From Desulfovibrionales bacterium (lineage in GTDB: Bacteria > Desulfobacterota > Desulfovibrionia > Desulfovibrionales > Desulfovibrionaceae), in the NCBI GenBank assembly GCA_030156255.1, contig JASGMV010000045.1, forward strand, positions 1 to 33,929: 33,929 bases of DNA. The letters are read 5' to 3'. The position numbers were made by a program, and so were the translations under genes. Position 1 is the stretch's first letter. Each line of letters opens with the position of its first letter. The notes beneath the pieces are model-generated. The model worked only from the letters and a program-made list of their open reading frames with translations, did not search any database and was not told the origin of the DNA. This document shows positions 1-7,785 of this stretch, one piece after another.

Positions 1-8
1 AAGTTTTA

Positions 9-40
9 GGGAAAGGGGTGTTCCCCTTCCCCCGGTTCTT
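9..40 (-). repeat. Hairpin repeat / probable terminator element, left edge
   Basis: Read on the minus strand, this begins AAGAACCGGGGGAAGGGG just after the metY stop. Positions 9-18 and 23-31 form a GC-rich stem with one bulged A and a 4-base loop. A run of seven T (minus strand) lies between the gene and the hairpin. The same 16-base core, AGAACCGGGGGAAGGG, occurs in opposite orientation at the right edge of the window. The element is probably cut by the window end. A transcription-termination or 3'-end-protection role is inferred from its place downstream of a gene. Confidence 0.55.
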
Positions 41-54
41 ATCAAAAAAACGCT

Positions 55-1362
55 CTATCGCTGCGACGTCTGCAGGGCCTGGTCCAGGTCGGCGATGATG
101 TCGTCGGGGTGCTCCAAGCCCACGGAGATGCGCACAAGGTCTTGGGGGACGCCCGCCTCTTCCAATTCCTCGGGGGTCAGTTGGGAGTGGGTGGTGGAGG
201 CCGGATGGATGACCAGGGTCTTGGCGTCCAGGATGTTGGCCAAGTGCGAGCACAGTTGCACGGACTCGATGAATTTCCGGCCCGCCTCCAGGCCGCCTTT
301 GACGCCGAAGCCGAACACGGCGCCCGGCCCCATGGAGAAATAGCGTTTGGCCCGCTCGTGGTCCCTGTGGGAGGGCAACCCGGCGTAGTTGACCCAGGCC
401 ACGGCGGGGTGGGCCTCCAGGAATTCGGCGACCTTTTGGGAGTTTTGGCAATGGGCCTTGGCCCGCAAGGGCAGGGTTTCGAGCCCTTGCAGGATCAGGA
501 AGCTGTTCATGGGCGCGGGCGCGGCGCCCACGTCGCGCAGAAGGCCGGTGCGAATTTTGGCGGCGAAGGCCGTGCACGGAGTTCCTTCGAGCCTGCAGAG
601 CAACTCCCAGAAGTTGGCGCCGTGGTAAGCCGCGTCGGGTTCGGTGATCTCCGGGAACTTGCCGGCCGCGGCCCAGTCGAAAGAACCCGCCTCGACAATG
701 GCCCCACCGATGCTCAAGCCGTGCCCGCCGATGATTTTGGTCAGGGAATAGACCGCGATGTCGGCTCCGACTTCGAACGGTTGGAGCATCGGCGGCGGGG
801 ACACGGTGCTGTCCAGCACAAAGGGGATTTCCCGGGCGTGGGCCGCCTCGGCGATGGCGCTCAGGTCGTCCACATTGCAGCGGGGATTGCCGATGGACTC
901 GGTGTAGACGAACCGGGTGTTCTCGTCGATGGCCGCGGCCACGCTCGCGGGATCGGAAGTGTCCACGAATCGGGCCTCGATCCCGAAGCGTTTCAGCGCG
1001 TGGGCGAAGAGGGTGTGCGTGCCGCCGTACAGATTGGCGCCGGAGACGAAGTTTTGTCCCTGGCCGGCCAGAGTGGCGGCCACATAGAAAATGGCCGCCA
1101 TGCCCGAGGCCGTGCACACGCAGGCCGAGCCGTTGTGGATGGCGGCCAGCCGTTTCTCCAACACTTCGGTGGTCGGGTTGGAGAGGCGGGTATAGATGTG
1201 TCCGGGCTCGCGCAGGGCGAAGAGGTTCGCCGCGTGCTCGGTGTCGCGGAACATGAAGCTGGTGGTCTGGTAAATGGGTACGGCCCTGGACGACGAAGCG
1301 TCGGCGGGGTTGTGTCCTGCGTGCAGGGCTTGGGTTTCGATGTGGAGTTTCTTTTCGTCCAT
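55..1362 (-). CDS. metY: O-acetylhomoserine sulfhydrylase (aminocarboxypropyltransferase), PLP-dependent
   Basis: A 435-residue cytoplasmic enzyme of the Cys/Met-metabolism PLP family. It condenses O-acetylhomoserine with sulfide to homocysteine (direct sulfhydrylation step of methionine synthesis). The Schiff-base lysine is K209 in the motif YSLTKIIGGHG. The PLP-ring aspartate is D184, in a DST rather than the commoner DNT setting. The phosphate-binding segment TASGMAA lies at residues 84-90. Length and the ISVGLEHPDDIIADL C-terminus fit MetY rather than the shorter cystathionine gamma-synthases, but substrate choice within this family cannot be settled by eye. The ATG is preceded by GAGG. 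The gene follows a ComFB-like gene by 31 bases on the same strand, so they are probably co-transcribed. A hairpin repeat follows the stop. Confidence 0.88.
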   Translation of the reverse strand: MDEKKLHIETQALHAGHNPADASSSRAVPIYQTTSFMFRDTEHAANLFALREPGHIYTRLSNPTTEVLEKRLAAIHNGSACVCTASGMAAIFYVAATLAGQGQNFVSGANLYGGTHTLFAHALKRFGIEARFVDTSDPASVAAAIDENTRFVYTESIGNPRCNVDDLSAIAEAAHAREIPFVLDSTVSPPPMLQPFEVGADIAVYSLTKIIGGHGLSIGGAIVEAGSFDWAAAGKFPEITEPDAAYHGANFWELLCRLEGTPCTAFAAKIRTGLLRDVGAAPAPMNSFLILQGLETLPLRAKAHCQNSQKVAEFLEAHPAVAWVNYAGLPSHRDHERAKRYFSMGPGAVFGFGVKGGLEAGRKFIESVQLCSHLANILDAKTLVIHPASTTHSQLTPEELEEAGVPQDLVRISVGLEHPDDIIADLDQALQTSQR

Positions 1363-1393
1363 GGCGATCCTCGCTGGCGTGGGGAGGTTGTCG

Positions 1394-1696
1394 TTAATGG
1401 TGGGCCGCGGAGGCGACCTGCTCGATGGCCTCGGGCAGGACGTCCTGGGCGAGGTTGCGGACCTGATCGGCTTTGCTGGCCAGGTTCGGGCCGGGGCTGA
1501 GCTTGTCCGCCATGCTCGAGCAGTACAGGCTGGGGATTCGGTTCAAGGTCAGCGCGACGATGTCCTGAATGCAGACGTCGCACTGGCAGAAGTCCGTCTC
1601 CCCCGTCCGGATGATGCGGTCCAGCTCTTGGTAGACGATCTCCTCCGCCAAATTTTCCAGGTCCTGATGCGGGTACCTCTCTTTGGCGCTGGGCAT
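1394..1696 (-). CDS. ComFB-family protein (late competence / cyclic-dinucleotide receptor family)
   Basis: A 100-residue protein with the ComFB signature: an N-terminal helix (LENLAEEIVYQELD) followed by C37-Q-C39-x-x-C42 and the stretch IQDIVALTLNRIPSLY. The three cysteines are seen directly; metal binding is only a guess. The family is named after Bacillus ComFB. Cyanobacterial members have been reported as cyclic-dinucleotide receptors, so a sensory role is possible but unproven here. I chose the ATG at 1696 because GGAGG sits 7 bases upstream. A longer reading to 1768 would begin inside the predicted -35 box. It is upstream of metY in what looks like a two-gene operon and diverges from htrA. 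The window also encodes an HD-GYP protein, so c-di-GMP turnover exists in this cell. Confidence 0.8.
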   Translation of the reverse strand: MPSAKERYPHQDLENLAEEIVYQELDRIIRTGETDFCQCDVCIQDIVALTLNRIPSLYCSSMADKLSPGPNLASKADQVRNLAQDVLPEAIEQVASAAHH

Positions 1697-1739
1697 ACGG
1701 GCCTCCTGTACGGGAGGTTGTAATTTGCAGGATATACTA

Positions 1740-1768
1740 TCCATAGAGAGCCGCACGCTGGATGTCAA
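1740..1768 (-). promoter_or_regulatory. Candidate sigma70 promoter for comFB-metY
   Basis: On the minus strand a perfect TTGACA (1763-1768) is followed after 17 bases by TATGGA (1740-1745, weak -10). It is placed correctly for a short leader to the ATG at 1696. Predicted by eye only. Confidence 0.45.
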
Positions 1769-1778
1769 AGCTCCGGTG

Positions 1779-1809
1779 TTGACGAATGGCGCTGAGACGG
1801 GTTTACAAT
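1779..1809 (+). promoter_or_regulatory. Candidate sigma70 promoter for htrA
   Basis: TTGACG (1779-1784) and TACAAT (1804-1809), each 5 of 6 to consensus, are separated by 19 bases, which is slightly long. The -35 lies only 10 bases from the -35 of the opposing comFB promoter, giving a back-to-back arrangement. Confidence 0.4.
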
Positions 1810-1901
1810 CGGTGAAAGGGAGCTATATTCAGGTCCAGTCTCGCCGCCGGGCCATGGCGCTGCGATTCATGATCTGTCCGGTATATTAAGGAGGAACTTC
1901 A

Positions 1902-3338
1902 ATGACAGCAAGACGCTTTGTAATATTTCTGTTTGTTCTGGCGCTGGCGGCTTTTCCTGCCATGGCCTCGGCCAAAGCGGGACCGCCGGCTTTCACCGAT
2001 TTGGCCAAGTCGGCGGAGAGGGCGGTGGTGAACATTTCCACCGTGCGGACCGTGAAGGGCGGATCGTTCAATAACATGCTCCCTTTCAGCGGCCCGCAGC
2101 AAGGACCCTGGCAGGACTTTTTTGAGCAGTTTCGCCAAATGTTTCCCCACGAGCAGCTGAAGCCCCAGAAACAGCATTCCCTGGGGTCGGGCTTCATCAT
2201 CTCGCCGGACGGCTACGTGGTGACCAACAATCACGTCATCGCCAAAGCCGACGAGGTCACGGTGAAGCTTTATCACGCCGAAAAGGAGATTCCCGCCATG
2301 GTCGTGGGCCGGGATCCGGAGACGGATTTGGCCGTGCTGAAAATTGACGTGGACCACGAACTGCCCGTGCTGCAATTTGGCGACTCCGACAAGGCCGAAG
2401 TCGGCGAGTGGGTGGTGGCCATCGGCAATCCCTTCGGCCTGGGCCATACGGTCACGGCCGGGATCATTAGCGCCAAGGGCCGGGTTATCGGCGCGGGACC
2501 CTTCGACGATTTTCTGCAGACCGACGCCTCCATCAACCCCGGCAACTCCGGCGGCCCCCTCATTGACATGGACGGGCGTGTTGTGGGCGTGAACTCGGCC
2601 ATCGTCGCCTCCGCCCAAGGCATCGGCTTCGCCATTCCGTCCAACATGGCCAAGGAAATCATCAAGCAGCTCAAGGAGCACAAGAAAATTCGACGCGGCT
2701 GGCTGGGCGTGACCATCCAGGACGTGACCGAAAACGAGGCCAAGGCCTTGGGCCTGCCCGGCGCCAAGGGCGCCTTGGTCGCCTCGGTGGTCCCGGGCAA
2801 TCCGGCGGCCAAGGCCGGCATGCAGGCCACGGACGTGATTTTGAAGGTGAACGGCGGGCCCATCGACGACTCTGCGGACTTGCTCAAGACCGTGGCCGGC
2901 CTCAAACCCGGCGAAAAGGTCCGTCTGGTTGTCTGGCGCGGCGGGAAAGAGATCAAGCTCACGGCCGTACTGGGAGAACGCAGCGAAGCTCGTTTGGCTC
3001 AGAACGATGAACTGGAGGAGAGCCCCGAGATGGAAGCGTCCACGGCCTTGGGCCTGACCCTGCGCCCCGTGAACAAGGAGCCCGAAGCGCGCGCCCTCGG
3101 CCTGGACAAGCCCAAGGGGCTTTTGGTGGTGGACATCGCTTCCGACTCTCCTGCGGCGGACGTGGGACTGCAGGTCGGCGACGTCATCCTCGCCGCGAAT
3201 CAGCGGTCCGTGAACACGGTGGACGCCTTCCGCAACGTGGTGGAAACGGACGGAAAGAAGAAGGGCGCGCTCTTGTTGTTGATCAAGCGCCGCGGGCAGA
3301 ACATCGTCAAGACCGTTCCTATCGGAGACAAACCATAA
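1902..3338 (+). CDS. htrA: Do/DegP-family periplasmic serine endoprotease with two PDZ domains
   Basis: A 478-residue exported protease/chaperone that degrades or refolds damaged envelope proteins. Residues 1-26 form a Sec signal peptide with an ASA-KA cleavage region. The trypsin-like triad is H111 (TNNHV), D142 (TDLAVLK) and S216 (GNSGGP). PDZ1 spans roughly residues 268-355 (start RRGWLGVTIQDV) and PDZ2 roughly 385-470 (GLLVVDIASDSPAADVG). Two PDZ domains and this length fit the DegP/DegQ/MucD class rather than DegS. The start ATG has AAGGAGG 9 bases upstream. It is monocistronic: its own promoter candidate lies upstream and a strong terminator follows the stop by 22 bases. No sigma32- or sigmaE-like box was recognised. 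Confidence 0.93.
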   Translation: MTARRFVIFLFVLALAAFPAMASAKAGPPAFTDLAKSAERAVVNISTVRTVKGGSFNNMLPFSGPQQGPWQDFFEQFRQMFPHEQLKPQKQHSLGSGFIISPDGYVVTNNHVIAKADEVTVKLYHAEKEIPAMVVGRDPETDLAVLKIDVDHELPVLQFGDSDKAEVGEWVVAIGNPFGLGHTVTAGIISAKGRVIGAGPFDDFLQTDASINPGNSGGPLIDMDGRVVGVNSAIVASAQGIGFAIPSNMAKEIIKQLKEHKKIRRGWLGVTIQDVTENEAKALGLPGAKGALVASVVPGNPAAKAGMQATDVILKVNGGPIDDSADLLKTVAGLKPGEKVRLVVWRGGKEIKLTAVLGERSEARLAQNDELEESPEMEASTALGLTLRPVNKEPEARALGLDKPKGLLVVDIASDSPAADVGLQVGDVILAANQRSVNTVDAFRNVVETDGKKKGALLLLIKRRGQNIVKTVPIGDKP

Positions 3339-3360
3339 CGTTCGCCATTGCTGATGAAGA

Positions 3361-3383
3361 GGGGCCTTCGGGCCCCTTTTTTT
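3361..3383 (+). terminator. Rho-independent terminator after htrA
   Basis: A GGGGCC stem, TTCG tetraloop and GGCCCC are followed by seven T. A textbook intrinsic terminator 22 bases past the htrA stop. Confidence 0.92.
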
Positions 3384-3525
3384 GAAGCTGATATCCATCT
3401 TGCAAGCGGCTCAAGAAAACGCAGGCGCGAGATGCGGGAAAAAGCCGGGACGGCCGCGTACACTAGGCGTGCGAGGTTTTGGCGTTTCCGCAACAATGCG
3501 GTGGATGCGGCTTTTTCGGCGGTCC

Positions 3526-3546
3526 GGGGCGTTCGGCCCCCTCTTT
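3526..3546 (+). terminator. Terminator-like hairpin in the ispE leader
   Basis: GGGGC, loop GTTCG, GCCCC, then CTCTTTT. The stem is only 5 bp. It lies 34 bases upstream of the ispE start, so it could be a weak terminator/attenuator or just leader structure. The rest of 3384-3525 shows no gene I can support. Confidence 0.3.
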
Positions 3547-3579
3547 TATTACCCGCCCCTTTGGGGTACGAAGAGCCGC

Positions 3580-4452
3580 ATGAGCGGCGAGCAAATCATC
3601 CGGGCGCGACCCAAAGTCAACCTGTATCTGGAAATCACCAGGGTGCGGGAAGATGGCTACCATGAGCTGAAAACCCTGTTTTATCCGTTGCCGGGACCGG
3701 TGGACGAACTTTCCCTTTCCCCCGGAGAGCTGGGCTCGGGCTTTTCCTTGGACTGCGGCGAGCCGGAGCTGTGCGCCCCCTCGAATCTGGTCTGGAAGGC
3801 GTATGACGCCTTCGCCGCGGCCACGGGATTCCGGCCGGACGTCCACTGCCGCCTGACCAAGCGCATCCCCTCGGGCGCCGGGCTGGGCGGAGGAAGTTCG
3901 GACGCCGCGGCCATGCTGCTCTGGTTGCAGAAAGAGGCCGGGACTGCGGCTCTGGACGAGGCGGCGCTGGTCCAGCTCGCCGTGCGCCTCGGCGCGGACG
4001 TTCCTTTTTTCCTGTATGGGCGGCCCGCCTGGGCGACGGGCGTGGGCGAGGACCTGACGCCCTCCGGGGCGCATCTTGCCGGGTGGAGCATGGTCCTGGT
4101 CTGCCCGAAGACGAAGGTCAACACGGGGTTCGCCTTCAGGGAATGGGATCGGAGATTCCTTGAAACGGTAGAGCCGGGGGCTGCGATCTTGACATGCGGT
4201 CAGAAGCGGGATATGGACGCTTTTTGCCCTCGCCTCCCTCCTTTGCGCAACAGTTTGGAGCCGGCGGTTTTCCCCGTCTATCCCGGCCTTGGGCGCATCA
4301 AGGGGGCGCTTTTGTCTCTGGGGGCGGCGGGCGCTATGATGAGCGGGTCGGGATCCAGTATTTTCGGCCTGTTCCGGGAGCGCTCCAGGGCGGAGTTCGC
4401 CGTCAGGTCTTTGGCCTCGGCGAGGATTGACGTTCGCGCGCATCATTTTTGA
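3580..4452 (+). CDS. ispE: 4-diphosphocytidyl-2-C-methyl-D-erythritol kinase
   Basis: A 290-residue GHMP-family kinase that phosphorylates CDP-methylerythritol in the non-mevalonate (MEP) isoprenoid pathway in the cytoplasm. It begins with the family hallmark ARPKVNLYLEI. The GHMP ATP-binding loop PSGAGLGGGSSDAA lies near residues 95-108, and the C-terminal glycine-rich motif SGSGSSIFGLF near 260-270. The open frame extends upstream to 3382, but those codons cover the htrA terminator tail and have no family similarity, so I start at the ATG at 3580 (weak GAAGAG upstream). That gives the usual IspE length. tRNA-Gln follows by 34 bases and then prs; the ispE-tRNA-prs-rplY-pth order is common in proteobacteria. 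Confidence 0.92.
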   Translation: MSGEQIIRARPKVNLYLEITRVREDGYHELKTLFYPLPGPVDELSLSPGELGSGFSLDCGEPELCAPSNLVWKAYDAFAAATGFRPDVHCRLTKRIPSGAGLGGGSSDAAAMLLWLQKEAGTAALDEAALVQLAVRLGADVPFFLYGRPAWATGVGEDLTPSGAHLAGWSMVLVCPKTKVNTGFAFREWDRRFLETVEPGAAILTCGQKRDMDAFCPRLPPLRNSLEPAVFPVYPGLGRIKGALLSLGAAGAMMSGSGSSIFGLFRERSRAEFAVRSLASARIDVRAHHF

Positions 4453-4486
4453 GAGGTTCCGGCGCAAGCCTGGGACGTGTTCATGT

Positions 4487-4561
4487 TGGGGTGTAGCCAA
4501 GTGGTAAGGCAGCGGGTTTTGGTCCCGCCATTCGGGGGTTCAAGTCCTCCCACCCCAGCCA
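4487..4561 (+). tRNA. tRNA-Gln (anticodon UUG)
   Basis: The cloverleaf can be folded by hand. The acceptor stem TGGGGTG (4487-4493) pairs with CACCCCA (4551-4557). The anticodon stem GCGGG/CCCGC encloses the loop TTTTGGT with anticodon TTG at 4519-4521. The T arm contains GGTTCAAGTCC. The discriminator G and the CCA tail (4559-4561) are encoded. It sits between ispE and prs in the same direction and may be processed from their transcript. The prs start lies 52 bases downstream. Confidence 0.96.
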
Positions 4562-4613
4562 GTTTTTGTTTAGAACCGGGGGCCGGCAGGTCCCGGAGTA
4601 AAGGAAGCCGTCC

Positions 4614-5558
4614 ATGGCAGCGCAAGGCGATTTGAAAATACTGAGCGGCTCGGCCAACGTCCCCTTGGCCCAGGCCATTTGCGATCATCTGGGGTGCGCT
4701 TTGGCGCCAATGGTGCGGGAGCAGTTCAGCGACGGGGAGATTCGCATCGAGATCGGCGACAACGTTCGCGGCAAGGACGTGTTCGTGGTGCAGCCCACCT
4801 GCTCTCCGGTCAACTACAACCTCATGGAGCTGCTGCTCATTCTGGACGCCTTGAAGCGGGCCAGCGCCGGACGGGTCACGGCCGTGGTGCCGTATTACGG
4901 TTACGGCCGCCAGGACCGCAAGGTCACTCCCCGGGCGCCCATCAGCGCCAAGCTGGTGGCGGACCTGCTGCAGGTCGCGGGCATGAGCAGGTTGATCACC
5001 ATGGACCTGCACGCCGGCCAAATTCAGGGTTTTTTTGACGTTCCCGTGGACAACCTGTTCGCCGCGCCGGTGTTGCTGAACCATCTGCGCGATCTGGACG
5101 AGGATAAGATCATCGTCTCCCCGGATGCGGGGGGCGTGGAGCGGGCCCGGGCGTACGCCAAGCGGCTCGGCGTTGGTTTGGCCATCGTGGACAAACGCCG
5201 CGACGCTCCCAACCAGGCCAAGGCCATGAATCTGATCGGCGACGTCAAGGGCAAGACCGCCATCTTGCTCGATGACATGATCGATACGGCAGGGACCATC
5301 TGCCAAGCCGCCCAGGTGCTCGTGGACAACGGCGCCAGCAAGGTCATCGCCTGCGCCACCCACCCCGTGCTTTCCGGACCGGCTATCGACCGGTTTGAGG
5401 AGTCGGTTCTCGACGAGGTGGTGGTGACCAACACCATCCCCGTGACGGGGGAAAAGGCCAGGTGCGAGAAGGTGACCGTGCTCAATGTGGCCGAATTGCT
5501 GGCCAAGGCCATCAACAGCGTACACGCCGAAACGTCGGTGAGCGTCTTGTTCGTTTAG
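4614..5558 (+). CDS. prs: Ribose-phosphate pyrophosphokinase (PRPP synthetase)
   Basis: A 314-residue class I PRPP synthetase. It transfers pyrophosphate from ATP to ribose 5-phosphate, supplying purine, pyrimidine, NAD, His and Trp synthesis. Visible motifs are the [11 protein letters not shown]-domain segment, the ATP-binding [16 protein letters not shown] flexible loop, the metal site [11 protein letters not shown], and the PRPP-binding signature [12 protein letters not shown] near residues 217-228. Length matches the family exactly. The ATG has AAAGGAAG upstream. It lies between tRNA-Gln and rplY, 66 bases before the latter, with no terminator in between. Confidence 0.96.
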   Translation: MAAQGDLKILSGSANVPLAQAICDHLGCALAPMVREQFSDGEIRIEIGDNVRGKDVFVVQPTCSPVNYNLMELLLILDALKRASAGRVTAVVPYYGYGRQDRKVTPRAPISAKLVADLLQVAGMSRLITMDLHAGQIQGFFDVPVDNLFAAPVLLNHLRDLDEDKIIVSPDAGGVERARAYAKRLGVGLAIVDKRRDAPNQAKAMNLIGDVKGKTAILLDDMIDTAGTICQAAQVLVDNGASKVIACATHPVLSGPAIDRFEESVLDEVVVTNTIPVTGEKARCEKVTVLNVAELLAKAINSVHAETSVSVLFV

Positions 5559-5624
5559 AAAAACATTTTCGGGCCTTTTCGCGCCAGCGGCGGCGGGGCC
5601 TGATTGCATTAAGGAGAAGTCGTC

Positions 5625-6287
5625 ATGGCCGAGCTTCAGTCTTTATCCGTCCAGGAGCGGATCAAAAAGGGAAAAGGCGGTAGCCGCGAGCTGCGCCGCC
5701 AGGGGTTTGTGCCCGGAGTCTATTACGATCAGAAGAGCACGAACATCCCGGTGCGGGTGATGTCCTTGCCGTTGGTCAAGCTGTACGAGAAGGTGGGGTC
5801 GTCACGGGTCTTCGATCTCATGATCGAAGCCAATCCCGACGCTGCGGGGCCCATCAGCTCCGAGGGCAAGGGCCACGTGAAGCTGCCTGCTTTGATTTGG
5901 GACATCCAGTACGACCCGGTCAAAGGCTATCCCGTGCATGTGGACTTTTTCGGGGTTGATCTGGACAAGCCCATCCGCGTCATGGTGCCGGTGGAAGTCA
6001 AGGGCCGCGCCAGGGGCCAGGAAGAGGGCGGCACGCTGGTGGTGTTCCGCGAAAGCCTGGAAGTGCATGCTTTGCCGCTTGCGATTCCGGAGTCCATCGC
6101 GTTGGATGTGAGCGGGCTCGCGATCAACGAAAACATCCATGTGGAGCAGATTTCGCTTCCCGAAGGCGTGGAGTTCACCAACGCCGACGAGGGGCTCGCC
6201 GTGGTTGGCGTTGTGGCCCCTGCGGCTGAAGAGGTGGAGGAAGAGGAAACCGAGGAAGCCGTCGAACCCGCGGCCGCCGAGGACTAA
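5625..6287 (+). CDS. rplY: 50S ribosomal protein L25, long Ctc form
   Basis: A 220-residue ribosomal protein that binds 5S rRNA. The N-terminal L25 beta-barrel covers about residues 1-95, including the typical GKGGSRELRRQGFVPGVYY. The TL5/Ctc C-terminal domain follows (PVHVDFFGVDLDKPIRVMVPVEV), then a strongly acidic tail rich in Glu and Ala (about 200-220). This two-domain form is usual outside the enteric bacteria. The start has AAGGAG at a good distance. It follows prs and is followed directly by an intrinsic terminator. An acidic tail is common in Ctc proteins. Confidence 0.95.
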   Translation: MAELQSLSVQERIKKGKGGSRELRRQGFVPGVYYDQKSTNIPVRVMSLPLVKLYEKVGSSRVFDLMIEANPDAAGPISSEGKGHVKLPALIWDIQYDPVKGYPVHVDFFGVDLDKPIRVMVPVEVKGRARGQEEGGTLVVFRESLEVHALPLAIPESIALDVSGLAINENIHVEQISLPEGVEFTNADEGLAVVGVVAPAAEEVEEEETEEAVEPAAAED

Positions 6288-6311
6288 CCTTCGGTTGCAG
6301 TGAGCGATGAT

Positions 6312-6340
6312 CGGGCCGGCCGCGCAGCCGGCCCGTTTTT
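6312..6340 (+). terminator. Rho-independent terminator between rplY and pth
   Basis: A perfect 9-bp stem, CGGGCCGGC (6312-6320) with GCCGGCCCG (6327-6335), has a 6-base loop and then five T. It ends only 19 bases before the pth start codon. Confidence 0.85.
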
Positions 6341-6359
6341 CCCTCCTTCGCTCGTCGCC

Positions 6360-6956
6360 ATGGAGTACGCTTCACTCATCGCCTGTCTGGGCAATCCGGG
6401 CGACGAATACGCTTCGACCCGCCATAATTTCGGTTTTATGCTGGCCGACGCCATGCTCGAGCAAGCCGCAGAGCGCAAGAGCATGCGGCTTTCGGCCGTC
6501 GCCGCGGGCCATGACTGCCAAGCGTGGTCGATTCATTTCGCCGGTCGGCCCCGGTTGCTGGTCAAGCCGCTGACTTATATGAATTTGAGCGGCGTGGTGG
6601 TCGCCCGTCTGAGTCGGACCCACCACATTCCGTCCGCCGACGTGTTGACGGTGCATGACGACATGGACCTGGCGCTGGGCCGGGTCAAGCTCAAGCGAGG
6701 CGGGTCCGCGGCCGGGCACAACGGTGTGCTCTCTGTGCAAAACGAGCTGGGCGCATCGGATTTTTTACGGTTGCGACTGGGGGTGGGGCGGCCGCCCGAG
6801 GGCGAGGCGCCCCGGGTGTATGTTCTGGAGCCCTTCGGCTCGCAAGAGTTGGAGACGGTCCGGATTGTCGTGCAACGCTGCCTCAAAGGGTTGCAGACCT
6901 TCTACCGCAGGGGGATGTCCGCTGCGGTTCAGGAGCTGCACGCTTCGCCCGCCTAG
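6360..6956 (+). CDS. pth: Peptidyl-tRNA hydrolase
   Basis: A 198-residue cytoplasmic enzyme that cleaves peptidyl-tRNA released from stalled ribosomes. N12 and the catalytic H22 lie in the motif CLGNPG-x7-RHNFGF. The active-site Asp lies near residue 100 (VHDDMDLALG), and the RGGSAAGHNGVLSV segment carries the conserved Asn. I chose the ATG at 6360; extending to 6300 would run through the preceding terminator. No good ribosome-binding site is visible before this ATG. With the terminator ending 19 bases upstream there is little room for a promoter, so expression may depend on read-through from rplY. Length is normal for Pth. Confidence 0.93.
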   Translation: MEYASLIACLGNPGDEYASTRHNFGFMLADAMLEQAAERKSMRLSAVAAGHDCQAWSIHFAGRPRLLVKPLTYMNLSGVVVARLSRTHHIPSADVLTVHDDMDLALGRVKLKRGGSAAGHNGVLSVQNELGASDFLRLRLGVGRPPEGEAPRVYVLEPFGSQELETVRIVVQRCLKGLQTFYRRGMSAAVQELHASPA

Positions 6957-6975
6957 TTTTTCCAAAGGGAAAGCA

Positions 6976-7004
6976 TGGACTCTTGCAGGGCTTTCCTATA
7001 TCAT
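6976..7004 (+). promoter_or_regulatory. Candidate sigma70 promoter for carD
   Basis: TGGACT (6976-6981), a 17-base spacer and TATCAT (6999-7004). The predicted transcript would start near 7011, and a 6-bp hairpin (CCCAAC/GTTGGG, 7015-7031) would sit at its extreme 5' end. The AGGAGG at 7042-7047 remains unpaired. Confidence 0.5.
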
Positions 7005-7057
7005 AGCCACTTCTCCCAACGCTCCGTTGGGCTCGCCCAGCAGGAGGAATCGGCAAA

Positions 7058-7585
7058 GTGTTTTCTGTCAACGAATTGGTGGTCTATCCGTCGCAAGGCG
7101 TAGGAAAGGTTGAACGCATCGAAGTGCAGGAAATCGGCGGCGCCAAAGCCGAGTTCTACATCGTTCGCATCCTCTCCAACAACGTCACTTTGATGGTGCC
7201 TGTGAGCAACGCGCACAACGTTGGTCTACGCCCCGTCTGCAGCCTGCGCGAGGGACAGAACATTTTCGAGTCGCTGAAAGATCGTTCTGATTTCACCGGC
7301 TATACCGGACAGAATTGGAACCGTCGCTACCGGGAGTACTCCGAGAAGCTGAAAAGCGGCGATTTGTCCGATGTGGCCTACGTGCTCAAAGAGCTTTTTC
7401 TCATCGGCCGGGACAAGGAATTGTCCTTCGGCGAACGGCGGCTGCTGGAGCAGGCCATGAGTCTGGTGGCGATGGAGTTGGCCTACGCCATGGGTCGCGA
7501 TCAGGAGAATATCCGCGAGGATATTTGCAAGCTTTTTGAGGACGTTTTACCCGACGCCCATGGAAAAAGCTCCACAGGGCGCTAG
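7058..7585 (+). CDS. CarD/CdnL-family RNA polymerase-binding transcription regulator
   Basis: A 175-residue regulator. The N-terminal CarD/TRCF RNA-polymerase interaction domain (residues 1-65, beginning [21 protein letters not shown]) contacts the beta subunit. The helical C-terminal domain (about 80-165) contains NWNRRYREY and the stretch [11 protein letters not shown] typical of CarD-like proteins, which stabilise the open promoter complex. It starts with GTG; AGGAGG lies 10 bases upstream and decides the start. It has its own promoter candidate and precedes rho. Many delta-proteobacterial genomes carry more than one CarD paralogue, so the exact subgroup (CdnL housekeeping type or other) is not assigned. 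Confidence 0.9.
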   Translation: MFSVNELVVYPSQGVGKVERIEVQEIGGAKAEFYIVRILSNNVTLMVPVSNAHNVGLRPVCSLREGQNIFESLKDRSDFTGYTGQNWNRRYREYSEKLKSGDLSDVAYVLKELFLIGRDKELSFGERRLLEQAMSLVAMELAYAMGRDQENIREDICKLFEDVLPDAHGKSSTGR

Positions 7586-7595
7586 AAAGCGCTTG

Positions 7596-7686
7596 TCACG
7601 GGACGCTGTTTTGGGTAAGAGCCCGTGAACGCACTACGAAAAAAGCCCTCAACCGCCATGTTGCGACGGTTCTCCCGCAAAAGGGC
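7596..7686 (+). other. Structured carD-rho intergenic region
   Basis: Two dyads lie here. TCACGGG (7596-7602) pairs perfectly with CCCGTGA (7622-7628). A nested pair follows: GCCCT/AGGGC (7645-7649, 7682-7686) around AACCG/CGGTT (7651-7655, 7667-7671). No T-run follows either, so neither is a standard terminator. rho genes are often autoregulated in their leader, but that role here is only a possibility. Confidence 0.4.
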
Positions 7687-7785
7687 GTAAGATATACACT
7701 AAAGCAATTCAGACCGAGTTTTCAGGGTTTTATTTCGTTCCTGATTCACCCAGGATTCATCACTTCTTTTGTTTCAGACAGCTTC

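Noticed and set aside
1899-3398. A 499-codon minus-strand open frame opposite htrA
   Set aside because: It is a shadow of a clear protease gene with full catalytic triad; its translation is low-complexity and has no ribosome-binding site. Similar long frames opposite metY, prs and ispE were discarded for the same reason.
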